Below are positions 54,054 through 62,282 of a stretch of 64,000 nt of DNA, piece after piece. Source of the DNA: Lutimonas vermicola. GTDB lineage: Bacteria; Bacteroidota; Bacteroidia; Flavobacteriales; Flavobacteriaceae. The stretch is from assembly GCF_038433205.1 (NCBI RefSeq), contig NZ_JBCDNA010000003.1:248001-312000 (forward strand), in the 5' to 3' direction. The notes beneath the pieces are model-generated. The model saw nothing but the letters and a program-made list of their open reading frames with translations. It searched no databases and was not told the DNA's origin. The translations under genes and the position numbers were made by a program. The stretch's first letter is position 1; every line of letters starts with the position of its first letter.

Positions 54054-54829
54054 TTCTTGCCAAAGACATATGTGACACCAGTGGTAAAAAACACCATGGA
54101 ATCATTACCTTTATTCGCAGGATCATTGGGTGCATTTAATCCTTCGACAACATCGGAGAAATAGTACTGGTACCTGCCTTCTAAACTAAAGTCCAGTTTC
54201 TCCAGACTAAATCTGACACCTGCGCCGGCCGTAGCAGAAAATATATTTTCAGCGTCAAGAAAAACAGCTCCTTCCTGCCATTTATCGATCAAATCTGTGT
54301 AGGGTTCATCCTTACCCTTAAGCGAGACGTCATTAACCAGAATATCAGGTTGAGAATAACTGTAATGTACACCAACAGTTACAAAAGGATTTATGGATCC
54401 TGTTGTTTTGAAATATGAGGTATAATCCTCAAGCTCTAAGATATAGTATTCTAAATTCAAGCCAACATTAAAAAGCTTTATCGCAGCTTTCATATTGTCT
54501 AATTTCTCGCTCTCACCTGCAGGTTCAAAAGAGACATTTGTATTGTTAATATAAGACAACTCAGTTTTCAATTTGAAATGTTCGCTAAAAAAAGTTGACC
54601 CACTTCGCCAATTGTACTGACTTCCAAAAAATTTCAAATAATGAGAAATACCAAAAGACAATGAAGCTTGATTCGCAGCAGCAAATTCAGAACTGAGCCC
54701 CATATCCGTCTGAAAAGAAGCGATACCGAATGACACCCCTAATTCATGACTGACACTCGATTGTGCCCTTGAATGCAGAAAAAAGAAGAAAAGTAATACT
54801 GCAAAAAAATTAGGTAAATGTTTCTTCAT
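54050..54829 (-). CDS. THC0290_0291-family outer-membrane protein
   Basis: A 259-residue protein with a signal peptide (about 1-23, ending RAQ) and an eight-to-ten-stranded beta-barrel pattern. The stretch LGVSFGIASFQTDMGL and SFGISHYLKFFG, followed by YNWRSGSTFFSEHFKLK, is the mark of the THC0290_0291 family of flavobacteria. Function unknown; a structural outer-membrane role is likely. An exact -7 box (TATATTTG, 54862-54869) lies upstream. Ends convergently with metB. Confidence 0.75.
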   Translation of the reverse strand: MKKHLPNFFAVLLFFFFLHSRAQSSVSHELGVSFGIASFQTDMGLSSEFAAANQASLSFGISHYLKFFGSQYNWRSGSTFFSEHFKLKTELSYINNTNVSFEPAGESEKLDNMKAAIKLFNVGLNLEYYILELEDYTSYFKTTGSINPFVTVGVHYSYSQPDILVNDVSLKGKDEPYTDLIDKWQEGAVFLDAENIFSATAGAGVRFSLEKLDFSLEGRYQYYFSDVVEGLNAPNDPANKGNDSMVFFTTGVTYVFGKN

Positions 54830-54925
54830 CGTTTAGTTAAAATTTTAGATACAATCCAGCACAAATATAAAAAAGAAAATGCTTTAATCTCGTTTTTCAA
54901 AACAAAAAACTAAATATTTTAGGAT

Positions 54926-55261
54926 TTAGTGCTTTATTAATTGAATATTCGGGTCCCAGAAATACTTTTCGAAGGCAACAACTTGATTGTTTTCAACCTT
55001 AATATTTTCATTTTCCAGGAGTTGCTGCATCAAATTTGAACCTTTAAAATGATGTTTCCCGCTCAAAAGCCCATTTCGGTTTACAACTCGATGGGCAGGG
55101 ATAGAATCATCTAGATGTGAGGCGTTTAGAGCCCAGCCAACCATTCTGGCAGATCGTGGTGTACCCAAATATTTAGCAATGGCGCCGTACGAAGTCACCC
55201 GTCCGAAAGGAATAAGTTTGGTTACTTCATACACTCTGGAAAAAAACCCTTCTGCTGTCAT
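54926..55261 (-). CDS. Alkyltransferase-like protein (ATL), MGMT fold without the Cys
   Basis: A 111-residue protein of the alkylguanine DNA-methyltransferase fold. PFGRVTSYGAIAKYLGTPRSARMVGWAL is the helix-turn-helix and arginine-finger region. The active-site motif reads IPAHRVV: the methyl-accepting Cys of PCHRV is replaced by Ala. Such ATL proteins bind O6-alkylguanine without repairing it and flag the damage for nucleotide excision repair. The substitution argues for an ATL, not a suicide methyltransferase. Confidence 0.88.
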   Translation of the reverse strand: MTAEGFFSRVYEVTKLIPFGRVTSYGAIAKYLGTPRSARMVGWALNASHLDDSIPAHRVVNRNGLLSGKHHFKGSNLMQQLLENENIKVENNQVVAFEKYFWDPNIQLIKH

Positions 55262-55302
55262 TTTTAAGTAATAGGTTTAGTTGATGAAAAATCAAATAAA
55301 AA

Positions 55303-55974
55303 TTAATACCTGGTGCGAAATTTTACATAGGTGATGGCCTTTTTAGCATCGAGATACTGTTGCTCATAAAATGTTTGAATTGCCGTTGCTTCGAAAGGAG
55401 GACTGCTGCTATTGTAAATGTCATGATGCGCAAAGATAATATCATGGTTCCCCTCATGCAAAACCCCAAGAAGATAGCCGTGGAGAAATTCACTATCTGT
55501 TTTTAAATGAATGAAACCATTGGGCTCTAAAATCCTCTGATATTTCTCCAAAAAGGGTTTTGTAATGAGCCGGTGTTTTGTGCGTTTGTATTTTATTTGC
55601 GGGTCAGGAAAAGTTATCCATATTTCAGAAACTTCGTTTTCATCGAAGCAATGGCTTATAAGCTCAATCTGTGTCCTCAGAAAAGCAACGTTCTGAAAAT
55701 CGTTTTCAAGTGCAGTTTTGGCACCTCTCCAAAACCTGGCACCTTTTATGTCAACACCAATAAAATTTTTATCTGGATATTTTTTAGACAGAGCCACAGA
55801 ATATTCACCTTTTCCGCAACCAAGTTCTAATACAATTGGATTGTCATTCTTAAAAAAGGAATGCCATTGACCTTTAAGTGAAAACCCTGCAAGAACTTCT
55901 TCACGACTCGGTTGAATTACATTTTCAAAAGATTCATTATCTCTGAATCGCTTTAATTTATTCTTGCTTCCCAA
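55303..55974 (-). CDS. trmB: tRNA (guanine-N7)-methyltransferase TrmB
   Basis: A 223-residue SAM-dependent enzyme that methylates G46 of tRNA. SAM site VLELGCGKGEYSVALS, NFIGVDIKGARFWRGAKTAL, then the family motif WITFPDPQIKYKRTKHRLI, which gives tRNA contacts and the catalytic Asp. Length normal. It is 24 bases after the small DUF6341 gene and may share its promoter. Confidence 0.93.
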   Translation of the reverse strand: MGSKNKLKRFRDNESFENVIQPSREEVLAGFSLKGQWHSFFKNDNPIVLELGCGKGEYSVALSKKYPDKNFIGVDIKGARFWRGAKTALENDFQNVAFLRTQIELISHCFDENEVSEIWITFPDPQIKYKRTKHRLITKPFLEKYQRILEPNGFIHLKTDSEFLHGYLLGVLHEGNHDIIFAHHDIYNSSSPPFEATAIQTFYEQQYLDAKKAITYVKFRTRY

Positions 55975-55998
55975 AGAATCCAGGGTTTTATAAAATGA

Positions 55999-56196
55999 TT
56001 ACTCCGTATTTGTTTTTCTAAACTTTTGCAGTTGCCCAAGCCAGTAAATAAATAAGCCTGCAGTAGCAAAGAAAAGAATAGCGTTAAAGAAATTCGTTGC
56101 CCACCAATTATCAATAGATCGTATAGCTTCGTAAGGAGCGAACAGTATCTCAGTAAAGAATTCTGCAAGAGCCCTGAAAAAATTATTTGAAATCAT
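55999..56196 (-). CDS. DUF6341-family small membrane protein
   Basis: A 65-residue protein with one C-terminal transmembrane helix (FFNAILFFATAGLFIYWLGQLQKF). Its N-terminal FFRALAEFFTEILFAPYEAIRSIDNWW matches DUF6341, a flavobacterial family that always stands beside DUF6427 and upp. Function unknown. An exact -7 element (TATATTTG, 56271-56278) stands upstream. The overlapping frame at 55953-56168 has no family support and was left out. Confidence 0.72.
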   Translation of the reverse strand: MISNNFFRALAEFFTEILFAPYEAIRSIDNWWATNFFNAILFFATAGLFIYWLGQLQKFRKTNTE

Positions 56197-56322
56197 ATTA
56201 AATTTTTTAAATTCAACTTAAACCTGGAGGCTCTTGTTGTAAAAGTTTTTACTTTAGCTTATTCTTGTCGCAAATATAGACGAGTTTTCAATTAGCTCGG
56301 GGCAAAATTAAAAAATATCATC

Positions 56323-57243
56323 ATGATTGCCAATTTTTTTAATAAAACCAAGCCAATAAATTTTTTGGTTCTTTCGATTTTAGTTTTTATTATTTTTTTA
56401 GTTGCCCTGATTAATGTCAATTCAGAACCCCTTGATTTTTATTTCTTTGTTAAAAACGGACTGTTTCTCTTCCTGGCGATTTTGACAGTTTTTGTGTTGA
56501 ATTTTATAATTCGAAAGAACTCCTTAACAGAAGACAATTCTTTTGCAATTTTATTCTATATCCTAATCAGCAGTTATTTCCCTAATTCTTTTATACATGA
56601 AGGCGTATTTATATCAAATTTTATACTGCTTTTGGCTTTTAGGAGAATTTACAGCCTTAGATCATCTCTTCAGACGAAGGAAAAGATTTTTGACGGAGCT
56701 TTCTGGATCGGTATAGCAAGTCTGTTTTATGTTTGGAGTTTATTTTATTTGATCCTGCTTTATGCTGCCATTCTAATCTTTAGAAAGATTGATTGGCGTA
56801 ACTTTGTGATACCCGTTATAGGTTTTCTAACCCCAATTTTTTTATCTTATACTTATTTACTTGCATTTGACGACCTTGATCGATTTAGGAATTTATGGAA
56901 ATGGAGTTATGACTTTAGTTTAACGGAATACACTTCAGCAAATTTTTTTGTAGCCTTGATTTTGACTGGAGTAATGGCATTGGTTGCTATTTATCCCACT
57001 ACAAGAAGGTCTTTACTGGCTAAAATAGATTTTAAAGCCACATGGTCTTTATTGATTGTACATATTGGAGTGTCATTAATGATAGCTTTGGTTGGAGTTG
57101 ATAAAGATGGTTCAGAGCTTATTTTCCTCTTCTTTCCATTGAGTGTATTATTTGCCAATTATCTTCAGGTTATTAACAGGTATTGGTTAAAAGAGCTGAT
57201 CATCTATCTGTTTTTTGTGACTCTTATAAGCAATTATTTTTAA
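56323..57243 (+). CDS. DUF6427-family polytopic membrane protein
   Basis: A 306-residue protein with about nine hydrophobic segments and no soluble domain. Start MIANFFNKTKPINFLVLSIL and the central LRSSLQTKEKIFDGAFWIG match DUF6427. Its position, divergent from DUF6341 and convergent with upp, is the usual flavobacterial arrangement. The pattern of helices recalls oligosaccharide- or polyprenyl-handling proteins, but no catalytic residue can be named. Confidence 0.7.
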   Translation: MIANFFNKTKPINFLVLSILVFIIFLVALINVNSEPLDFYFFVKNGLFLFLAILTVFVLNFIIRKNSLTEDNSFAILFYILISSYFPNSFIHEGVFISNFILLLAFRRIYSLRSSLQTKEKIFDGAFWIGIASLFYVWSLFYLILLYAAILIFRKIDWRNFVIPVIGFLTPIFLSYTYLLAFDDLDRFRNLWKWSYDFSLTEYTSANFFVALILTGVMALVAIYPTTRRSLLAKIDFKATWSLLIVHIGVSLMIALVGVDKDGSELIFLFFPLSVLFANYLQVINRYWLKELIIYLFFVTLISNYF

Positions 57244-57245
57244 GC

Positions 57246-57896
57246 TTAGAGCTTATTTCCAAAAGCTAGGTCACCGGCATCCCCAAGCCCTGGAACGATA
57301 TAGCCTTTAGAATTTAATTTATCATCAACAGTAGCCACCCATAAATGCGTATTGTCCGGAAAATGTTTTGATATATAGTCAATCCCTTCTTTAGCGGCAA
57401 TGACCGATACCAAATGGACCTGACTGGGGGTGCCGATTTTTTTTAAAATATCGTAAACGGATACCAGAGAACTGCCTGTTGCCAGCATCGGATCAGCAAG
57501 TATAAGAATTTTCCCGTTAAGAGCCGGGGTGGCAAGATACTCTACTTTAATTTCAAATATTTCCGGGGTTTTATGGAGTCTGTAAGCCGAAATAAAGGCA
57601 TTCTCAATATGATCGAAATAATTCAGTATCCCCTGATGCAAAGGTAATCCGGCCCTGAGTACCGAACAGAGCACAAGTTGATCAGATACAAGAGGAACTT
57701 TTTTAACCCCTAATGGCGTTTGCACCTCCTGATCCTGGAAATGCAACTCCCGACTCAATTCATAACTTAGGATTTCCCCGATTCTTTCAATATTTCTTCG
57801 GAACCTCATGGAGTCCTTTTGAATGTTGATATCCCTGATCTCAGAGATAAATTGGTTCAGAATAGAATTAGTTTTATCTAAATTATGTATGATCAT
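57246..57896 (-). CDS. upp: Uracil phosphoribosyltransferase
   Basis: A 216-residue salvage enzyme that converts uracil and PRPP to UMP. PRPP-binding loop LILADPMLATGSSLVSVYDILKK; uracil-binding end KGYIVPGLGDAGDLAFGN, as in all Upp enzymes. Length normal. Ends two bases after the convergent DUF6427 stop. Confidence 0.94.
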   Translation of the reverse strand: MIIHNLDKTNSILNQFISEIRDINIQKDSMRFRRNIERIGEILSYELSRELHFQDQEVQTPLGVKKVPLVSDQLVLCSVLRAGLPLHQGILNYFDHIENAFISAYRLHKTPEIFEIKVEYLATPALNGKILILADPMLATGSSLVSVYDILKKIGTPSQVHLVSVIAAKEGIDYISKHFPDNTHLWVATVDDKLNSKGYIVPGLGDAGDLAFGNKL

Positions 57897-57965
57897 TTAA
57901 AAAAAATTATCCAATGAATATATTGACTTGTCGTACCCGTATTTAAACCTCCATGGTACGACCGT

Positions 57966-58011
57966 AAAAAGAATCTCCGGATTTCTTAGGTAAAGATAAG
58001 AAACCCGGAGA
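57966..58011 (-). terminator. Intrinsic terminator of the Phe/Tyr operon
   Basis: On the minus strand TCTCCGGGTTTCTTA (57997-58011) pairs with TAAGAAATCCGGAGA (57974-57988) with one mismatch, followed by TTCTTTTT. It stands 25 bases after the DAHP synthase stop and closes the pheA operon. Confidence 0.75.
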
Positions 58012-58036
58012 ATAATTAGATGTATTATCAAATGAT

Positions 58037-59122
58037 TTATCCGTTAATAATGCGCTCCTGATGGTCGATGGATTCCTGGTGGATAGCCTTAAAAATTCTT
58101 TCAATAAAAATCTTGGACAAGCCCTGGGTTTCTCCCTTTTCAAGCACTTTATCAAGAATTTCATTCCACCTTGCATTTTGGAGTACCGCAACATTGCTTT
58201 CCTTTTTTGCTTTACCTATGTTCTCAACAATTTGCATTCTTTCTGAAAGCGTTTCCAACAGCTGTTCATCCTTGGCGTTGATCTCATTCCTGAGTGCATT
58301 TAGTTTAGAAAGGGATTCTTCTTGCTCAAACCGCGGTTTTCTAACTTTAAGTTGGTTCATGATTTCCACCAAACGCTCTGGTTTAATCTGCTGCTTGGCA
58401 TCACTCCAGGCTTTATCAGGGTGGCAATGGGTTTCAATGATCAAGCCATCCATTTTGAGATCAAGAGCTGTCTGAGAAACATCAAAGATTCCAGTTCTGT
58501 TACCGCAAATATGTGAAGGATCATTAATGATTGGCAAGGTTGGATATTTACTTTTTAGATCAATCGGAATTTGCCAGCTGGGAATATTCCTGTAGTTTGA
58601 TTTTCTAAAAGATGAGAAACCTCTGTGAATTGCTCCAAGATTTTTCACCCCTTTCTTATGTAATCTTTCAATAGCGCCTATCCACAGGTCCAGATCAGGA
58701 TTAATAGGGTTCTTAACGAGTACGATTTTGTCAGTATCCTGGATAGCGTCCGCAATTTCCTGTACTGCAAACGGATTTACAGTTGTACGTGCTCCTATCC
58801 AAAGGACATCAATATCGAATTCAAGCGCCAGTTTAGCGTGATGGGCATTAGCGATCTCAATGGCGGTTAACAAACCTGTCTGCTCTTTTACTTTTTTCAA
58901 CCACGGAAGCGCTATGGCACCATTGCCTTCAAAAGAGCCCGGCCTTGTTCTCGGTTTCCAAACACCAGCTCTAAAAACAGTAGCATCCGTATTTTTTAAT
59001 TCATGGGCGATCTCAAGCACTTGCTCTTCACTTTCTGCACTACATGGTCCTGCAATTACTAAAGGATGTGATAGTTCCATTGCATCCAACCATGTTCTAA
59101 AATTTTTGTTTTTCATTTTCAT
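58037..59122 (-). CDS. Bifunctional DAHP synthase/chorismate mutase
   Basis: A 361-residue fused enzyme. Residues about 1-255 are a type I-beta (KDPG-like) DAHP synthase, first step of aromatic synthesis: VIAGPCSAESEEQVL, FRAGVWKPRTRPGSFEG, LWIGARTTVNPF, INDPSHICGNR and IETHCHPDKAWSDAKQQ carry substrate and metal residues. Residues about 265-355 are an AroQ-type chorismate mutase (LNALRNEINAKDEQLLETLSERM). Mutase fused behind the synthase is known in this lineage and lets prephenate control the pathway. Last gene of the operon; it overlaps tyrA by four bases. Confidence 0.92.
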   Translation of the reverse strand: MKMKNKNFRTWLDAMELSHPLVIAGPCSAESEEQVLEIAHELKNTDATVFRAGVWKPRTRPGSFEGNGAIALPWLKKVKEQTGLLTAIEIANAHHAKLALEFDIDVLWIGARTTVNPFAVQEIADAIQDTDKIVLVKNPINPDLDLWIGAIERLHKKGVKNLGAIHRGFSSFRKSNYRNIPSWQIPIDLKSKYPTLPIINDPSHICGNRTGIFDVSQTALDLKMDGLIIETHCHPDKAWSDAKQQIKPERLVEIMNQLKVRKPRFEQEESLSKLNALRNEINAKDEQLLETLSERMQIVENIGKAKKESNVAVLQNARWNEILDKVLEKGETQGLSKIFIERIFKAIHQESIDHQERIING

Positions 59123-59976
59123 TCATGTTTAATACCGGCCAACACGTCTTTAATTCTATTTGTGTCTTCCATGATGTTTAAAACGTCATCGGCTGATTTT
59201 CTAGTTAAGATATCTTTAAATTGATTTAGGTTTTTAATGTATTCTTCGAGGGATTTTAATAGGTTATCCCGGTTCTGAAGAAAGATAGGCGTCCATGTTT
59301 CAGGGTTACTTTTCGCCAGTCTGACTGTAGAAGCAAATCCGCTTCCTGCCATGTTAAATATGCTTTTCTCATCTTTTTCTATTTCCAAAACAGTTTTCCC
59401 AAGCATAAACGAGCTTATATGAGAAAGATGCGAAACATAGGCAATGTGTTTATCGTGCTGAACAGGTGAATCCATAAACACATTTCTCATTTTCAGGTTT
59501 TCAAAAATAGATATGGTTCGTTCTATCATTTCCGGGCTGCTGAGTTCTTTTTCACAAATAATATTTACTTTTTTTGTAAAGAGGTCATAGATGGCCGCTT
59601 CCGGACCAGAAAACTCGGTTCCTGCGATAGGGTGAAGTGCCACAAAATTCTTTCTTTTGGGATGGTTTCTTATCGCATCACAAACTGCGGCTTTAGTGGA
59701 GCCCACATCAAAAACCAAGGTGTTTTCTCCTATAAGTTCAAGTACCTGAATCGATAACTCTGGAATAATATTCACAGGGACAGCAATAATAACCACATCC
59801 ATTTCATGAATAATATCAAGTTCAGCTTTTTCATAGATGATTCCCCGTTCCAGTGCTTTTTCCAAATGTTCAGGATTCTTATCAATACCGTAAATGGTAA
59901 CCCATGAATTTTTTTTCAACTCCAGAGCCAGCGACCCACCAATAAGCCCTAATCCAATTACTGCTATTTTTTTCAT
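59119..59976 (-). CDS. tyrA: Prephenate dehydrogenase
   Basis: A 285-residue NAD(P)-dependent enzyme making 4-hydroxyphenylpyruvate for tyrosine. NAD-binding VIGLGLIGGSLALELKK at the N-terminus; HPIAGTEFSGPEAAIYDLF with the catalytic His and substrate Ser/Arg region; IAYVSHLSHISSFMLG, second catalytic loop. No ACT domain, so feedback inhibition is probably weak here. It overlaps both neighbours by four bases and is translated from the attenuated pheA mRNA. Confidence 0.92.
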   Translation of the reverse strand: MKKIAVIGLGLIGGSLALELKKNSWVTIYGIDKNPEHLEKALERGIIYEKAELDIIHEMDVVIIAVPVNIIPELSIQVLELIGENTLVFDVGSTKAAVCDAIRNHPKRKNFVALHPIAGTEFSGPEAAIYDLFTKKVNIICEKELSSPEMIERTISIFENLKMRNVFMDSPVQHDKHIAYVSHLSHISSFMLGKTVLEIEKDEKSIFNMAGSGFASTVRLAKSNPETWTPIFLQNRDNLLKSLEEYIKNLNQFKDILTRKSADDVLNIMEDTNRIKDVLAGIKHE

Positions 59977-61121
59977 GATACCTGGTATTTTGACAAACGA
60001 TGGCTCACTTCCTTTATTTTATCCTCTTCCACACACAGCGAAAATCGAATATATCCTTCACCCTGAGAACCAAATACTGTCCCGGGGGTAATAAACACGT
60101 TGTTTTCATATAACAATTGATCTGTCATTTGCTGTGAGGTTTTGTTTGACGGTATTTTGGCCCACACAAAAAGACCTGAACTTTCACGGTCATAGGTGCA
60201 CTTTAATTGGTCACATATTTCCCAAATAATCGCTCTTCTTTTTTTATAAACCATGTTCATTTGATCAAACCATTCAGATGACAGTCCCAAGGCCTCAATA
60301 GCTCCTTGTTGAATGCCATAATACATACCGGAGTCCATATTACTTTTAACTTTTAGGATGGCATCAAGATATTCGGCATGCCCTACGACCATTCCCACTC
60401 TCCAGCCTGCCATGTTAAAGGTTTTACTGAGAGAATTCAGTTCTATGGCCGTATCTTTTGCCCCTGTTACCGATAAAATACTTTTAGGATTATCGTTTAA
60501 AACAAAGCTGTACGGATTATCATTTACAATAAGGATCTGATGCTTTTTTCCAAAGGCAACCAATTCTTCAAACAGCTTTTTACTGGCGTTGCTGCCAGTG
60601 GGCATATGCGGGTAATTTACCCACATGATTTTGACCTTGCTAAGATCTGACTTTTCCAGTTCGTTGAAATCCGGCCACCATGTATTACTCGCTCTTAAAG
60701 CATAGGTTACAGGTACGGCCTGAATTAACCTGGCAACAGAAGCATATGTAGGATAACCCGGATCAGGAATCAGTACCTGATCTCCTTCGTTCAAAAAGGC
60801 CATTGATATATGCAATATACCTTCCTTTGAGCCCATAAGGGGTAAAATTTCGTGTTCAAATCCCAGATCTACTCCGTAATACCTCTTATAAAAAGAAGCC
60901 ATGGCTTTTCTTAATTCGGGGAGGCCCTGGTAACTTTGGTATCCGTGAACATCCGCATTTTTTAAGGCCCTGATAACTGTTTCAGGTGGAGCGAGATCAG
61001 GACTTCCTATTCCCAAATTGATAATAGGCTTACCTTGAGCTATCAGCGACCTTACTTCTCTAAGTTTTATAGAGAAGTAGTACTCCTTTACGTCATTAAG
61101 TCTTTTCGCTATTGGCAACAT
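59973..61121 (-). CDS. Class I/II PLP aminotransferase, probably aromatic
   Basis: A 382-residue aminotransferase. N-terminal LGIGSPDLAPPETV, GYQSYQGLPELRKAMASFY and IMWVNYPHMPTGSNAS; PLP lysine in LNSLSKTFNMAGWRVG. Its place between pheA and tyrA shows that it most likely adds the amino group to phenylpyruvate and hydroxyphenylpyruvate in the last step to phenylalanine and tyrosine; a broader aspartate aminotransferase role is possible. Three bases after pheA; four-base overlap with tyrA. Confidence 0.85.
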   Translation of the reverse strand: MLPIAKRLNDVKEYYFSIKLREVRSLIAQGKPIINLGIGSPDLAPPETVIRALKNADVHGYQSYQGLPELRKAMASFYKRYYGVDLGFEHEILPLMGSKEGILHISMAFLNEGDQVLIPDPGYPTYASVARLIQAVPVTYALRASNTWWPDFNELEKSDLSKVKIMWVNYPHMPTGSNASKKLFEELVAFGKKHQILIVNDNPYSFVLNDNPKSILSVTGAKDTAIELNSLSKTFNMAGWRVGMVVGHAEYLDAILKVKSNMDSGMYYGIQQGAIEALGLSSEWFDQMNMVYKKRRAIIWEICDQLKCTYDRESSGLFVWAKIPSNKTSQQMTDQLLYENNVFITPGTVFGSQGEGYIRFSLCVEEDKIKEVSHRLSKYQVS

Positions 61122-61123
61122 GT

Positions 61124-61960
61124 TTACAAATTGTTTTGATGGTATTCTCCAAGAATTTTTAAATGAGTAACTTTTTTTGAAATCAGGTGAAGTGCGTTTT
61201 TGTACAATACAAAATCATCGATCACCAAATCTATAAAAAATGCATAATTCCAGGGTTTATCTATAATGGGAAGTGACTGTATTTTGGTTAGGTTCAAATC
61301 GTGTTTCCCAAAAATGTCAAGTATTTCAGCCAGGCTTCCGGCATCGTGTTTTGTTATAAATTTTATAGAAGCCTTATCTTTTACTGAGCCTAGTTTACTA
61401 GGATGATATGGGCTGTCATTTCCCTTTTTCAGGATAAAAAAACGGGTAGAATTATTCTTGATGGTTTGAATATCGTCGGCCAAAACATCAAGTTCATACA
61501 TATCAGCGGCCATTTTACTGGCAATGGCGGCTATTCCCTTAAGACCTTTTTCTTTAATTCTTTTAGCAACTTCTGCCGTATCTTTCTCTTCAATCAACTT
61601 GATCTCAGGACGGCTTCTGAAGAATTTTCTGCATTGCAACAAAGCCATGGGATGCGACCAGACTTCTTTGATATCTTCGATACCTTGTCCTTTAAGTGCC
61701 ATCAAATGATGGTGGATATTTATATAGACTTCTCCTTCTATACTGAGGTCGTATTCATCTATCAAAGCATAATTTGGCAAAATGGCACCCGCAATGGAAT
61801 TTTCAATAGCCATGACCGCACTGTCTGCATCGTCATTCATAAGCAGGGTAGGAATATCAGTAAAAGACATGCATTCCAATAACGCTATATCCTCGCCAAA
61901 ATAATTGTTGGCCACGATATGGTGGAAAGATCCTTTTATTCCCTGAATGGCTATTTTCAT
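61124..61960 (-). CDS. pheA: Prephenate dehydratase
   Basis: A 278-residue monofunctional enzyme making phenylpyruvate. Catalytic domain: KIAIQGIKGSFHHIVANNYFG, NSIAGAILPNYALIDEYDL, and the TRF motif in NNSTRFFILKK. An ACT domain (about 190-278) has GSLAEILDIFGKH in place of GALxxxL and KIQSLPI where E. coli-type enzymes have IESRP, so Phe feedback binding may be altered. First gene of the operon; expression is probably controlled by the leader and terminator described at 61976-62154. Confidence 0.93.
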   Translation of the reverse strand: MKIAIQGIKGSFHHIVANNYFGEDIALLECMSFTDIPTLLMNDDADSAVMAIENSIAGAILPNYALIDEYDLSIEGEVYINIHHHLMALKGQGIEDIKEVWSHPMALLQCRKFFRSRPEIKLIEEKDTAEVAKRIKEKGLKGIAAIASKMAADMYELDVLADDIQTIKNNSTRFFILKKGNDSPYHPSKLGSVKDKASIKFITKHDAGSLAEILDIFGKHDLNLTKIQSLPIIDKPWNYAFFIDLVIDDFVLYKNALHLISKKVTHLKILGEYHQNNL

Positions 61961-61975
61961 TCTTCTCTTTTTGAT

Positions 61976-62004
61976 AAAAAAAAAAGCCTCGTTAAAACGA
62001 GACT
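61976..62004 (-). terminator. Attenuator terminator before pheA
   Basis: On the minus strand AGTCTCGTT (61996-62004) pairs with AACGAGGCT (61985-61993) with one G-U pair, followed by an unbroken run of ten U residues (61976-61985). It ends 15 bases before the pheA ATG, after the promoter and leader peptide, so it must act as a regulated terminator. Confidence 0.85.
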
Positions 62005-62013
62005 TACTATGTT

Positions 62014-62025
62014 GTTAAAATTAAC
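62014..62025 (-). promoter_or_regulatory. Small palindromic hairpin in the pheA leader
   Basis: GTTAAAATTAAC is a palindrome (five pairs, two-base loop) between the antiterminator strand and the terminator. It may pause RNA polymerase or stack under the 2:3 pairing. Weak evidence. Confidence 0.3.
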
Positions 62026-62038
62026 CTATACCACAAGC

Positions 62039-62075
62039 GTCTCCTCCTTTATTTTGTAAAAAAATAAAAGTAGAA
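62039..62075 (-). promoter_or_regulatory. 1:2 hairpin and antiterminator strand of the Phe/Tyr attenuator
   Basis: The Phe/Tyr codon run (62061-62075) can pair over 15 positions (one A-A mismatch, some G-U) with 62041-62055, which lies just after the codons and includes GGAGGAG. If a stalled ribosome opens this hairpin, GGAGGAGAC is freed and its GAGAC (62039-62043) can pair with GTCTC (61999-62003) of the terminator's 5' arm, with UU/AA extending it past a bulge, preventing the terminator. Confidence 0.6.
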
Positions 62076-62105
62076 CCAGTTAGCTATTTGTACAGATTTA
62101 ATCAT
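62049..62105 (-). CDS. Phe/Tyr leader peptide of the pheA operon (18 residues)
   Basis: An ATG-to-TAA frame of 19 codons reads MIKSVQIANWFYFYFFTK. Residues 10-16 are W-F-Y-F-Y-F-F: six Phe/Tyr codons in a row just before the stop. It begins about 20 bases after the -7 element, lies before the regulated terminator, and precedes a Phe/Tyr biosynthesis operon. These are the features of ribosome-mediated attenuation leader peptides such as E. coli PheL. The peptide itself need have no function; its translation is the sensor for charged tRNA-Phe and tRNA-Tyr. Confidence 0.85.
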   Translation of the reverse strand: MIKSVQIANWFYFYFFTK

Positions 62106-62124
62106 TAAAATCAAAATTAGTCAG

Positions 62125-62154
62125 CAAATCTATGAATTAATTTTTCAATTGCAA
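62125..62154 (-). promoter_or_regulatory. Promoter of the Phe/Tyr operon
   Basis: Minus strand: TTG (62152-62154), 19 bases, TAGATTTG (62125-62132), an exact flavobacterial sigma-A promoter. It is 20 bases upstream of the leader ATG and about 165 bases upstream of pheA. Confidence 0.7.
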
Positions 62155-62282
62155 GTCTTTTTTAAAAAAGATTGCTAATTACTCAAACATTATTTGGATA
62201 TAGGAGTATATTTATTTCCTCAGGTGACGACAGTATATATCAAAAATTCGTTTATTTGCACCGTAAAATCAGATTTTTACTT

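Noticed and set aside
55953..56168. Frame of 71 codons on the minus strand over the DUF6341 gene
   Set aside because: It overlaps the DUF6341 frame, starts inside it, and shows no family pattern; the 65-codon frame has a membrane helix and the known neighbours.
62041..62048. AGGAGGAG after the leader stop as a Shine-Dalgarno site
   Set aside because: The only start after it (GTG at about 62032) is followed at once by a stop, and Bacteroidota ribosomes rarely use strong Shine-Dalgarno sites. Its pairing with the leader codons and the terminator arm explains it better.
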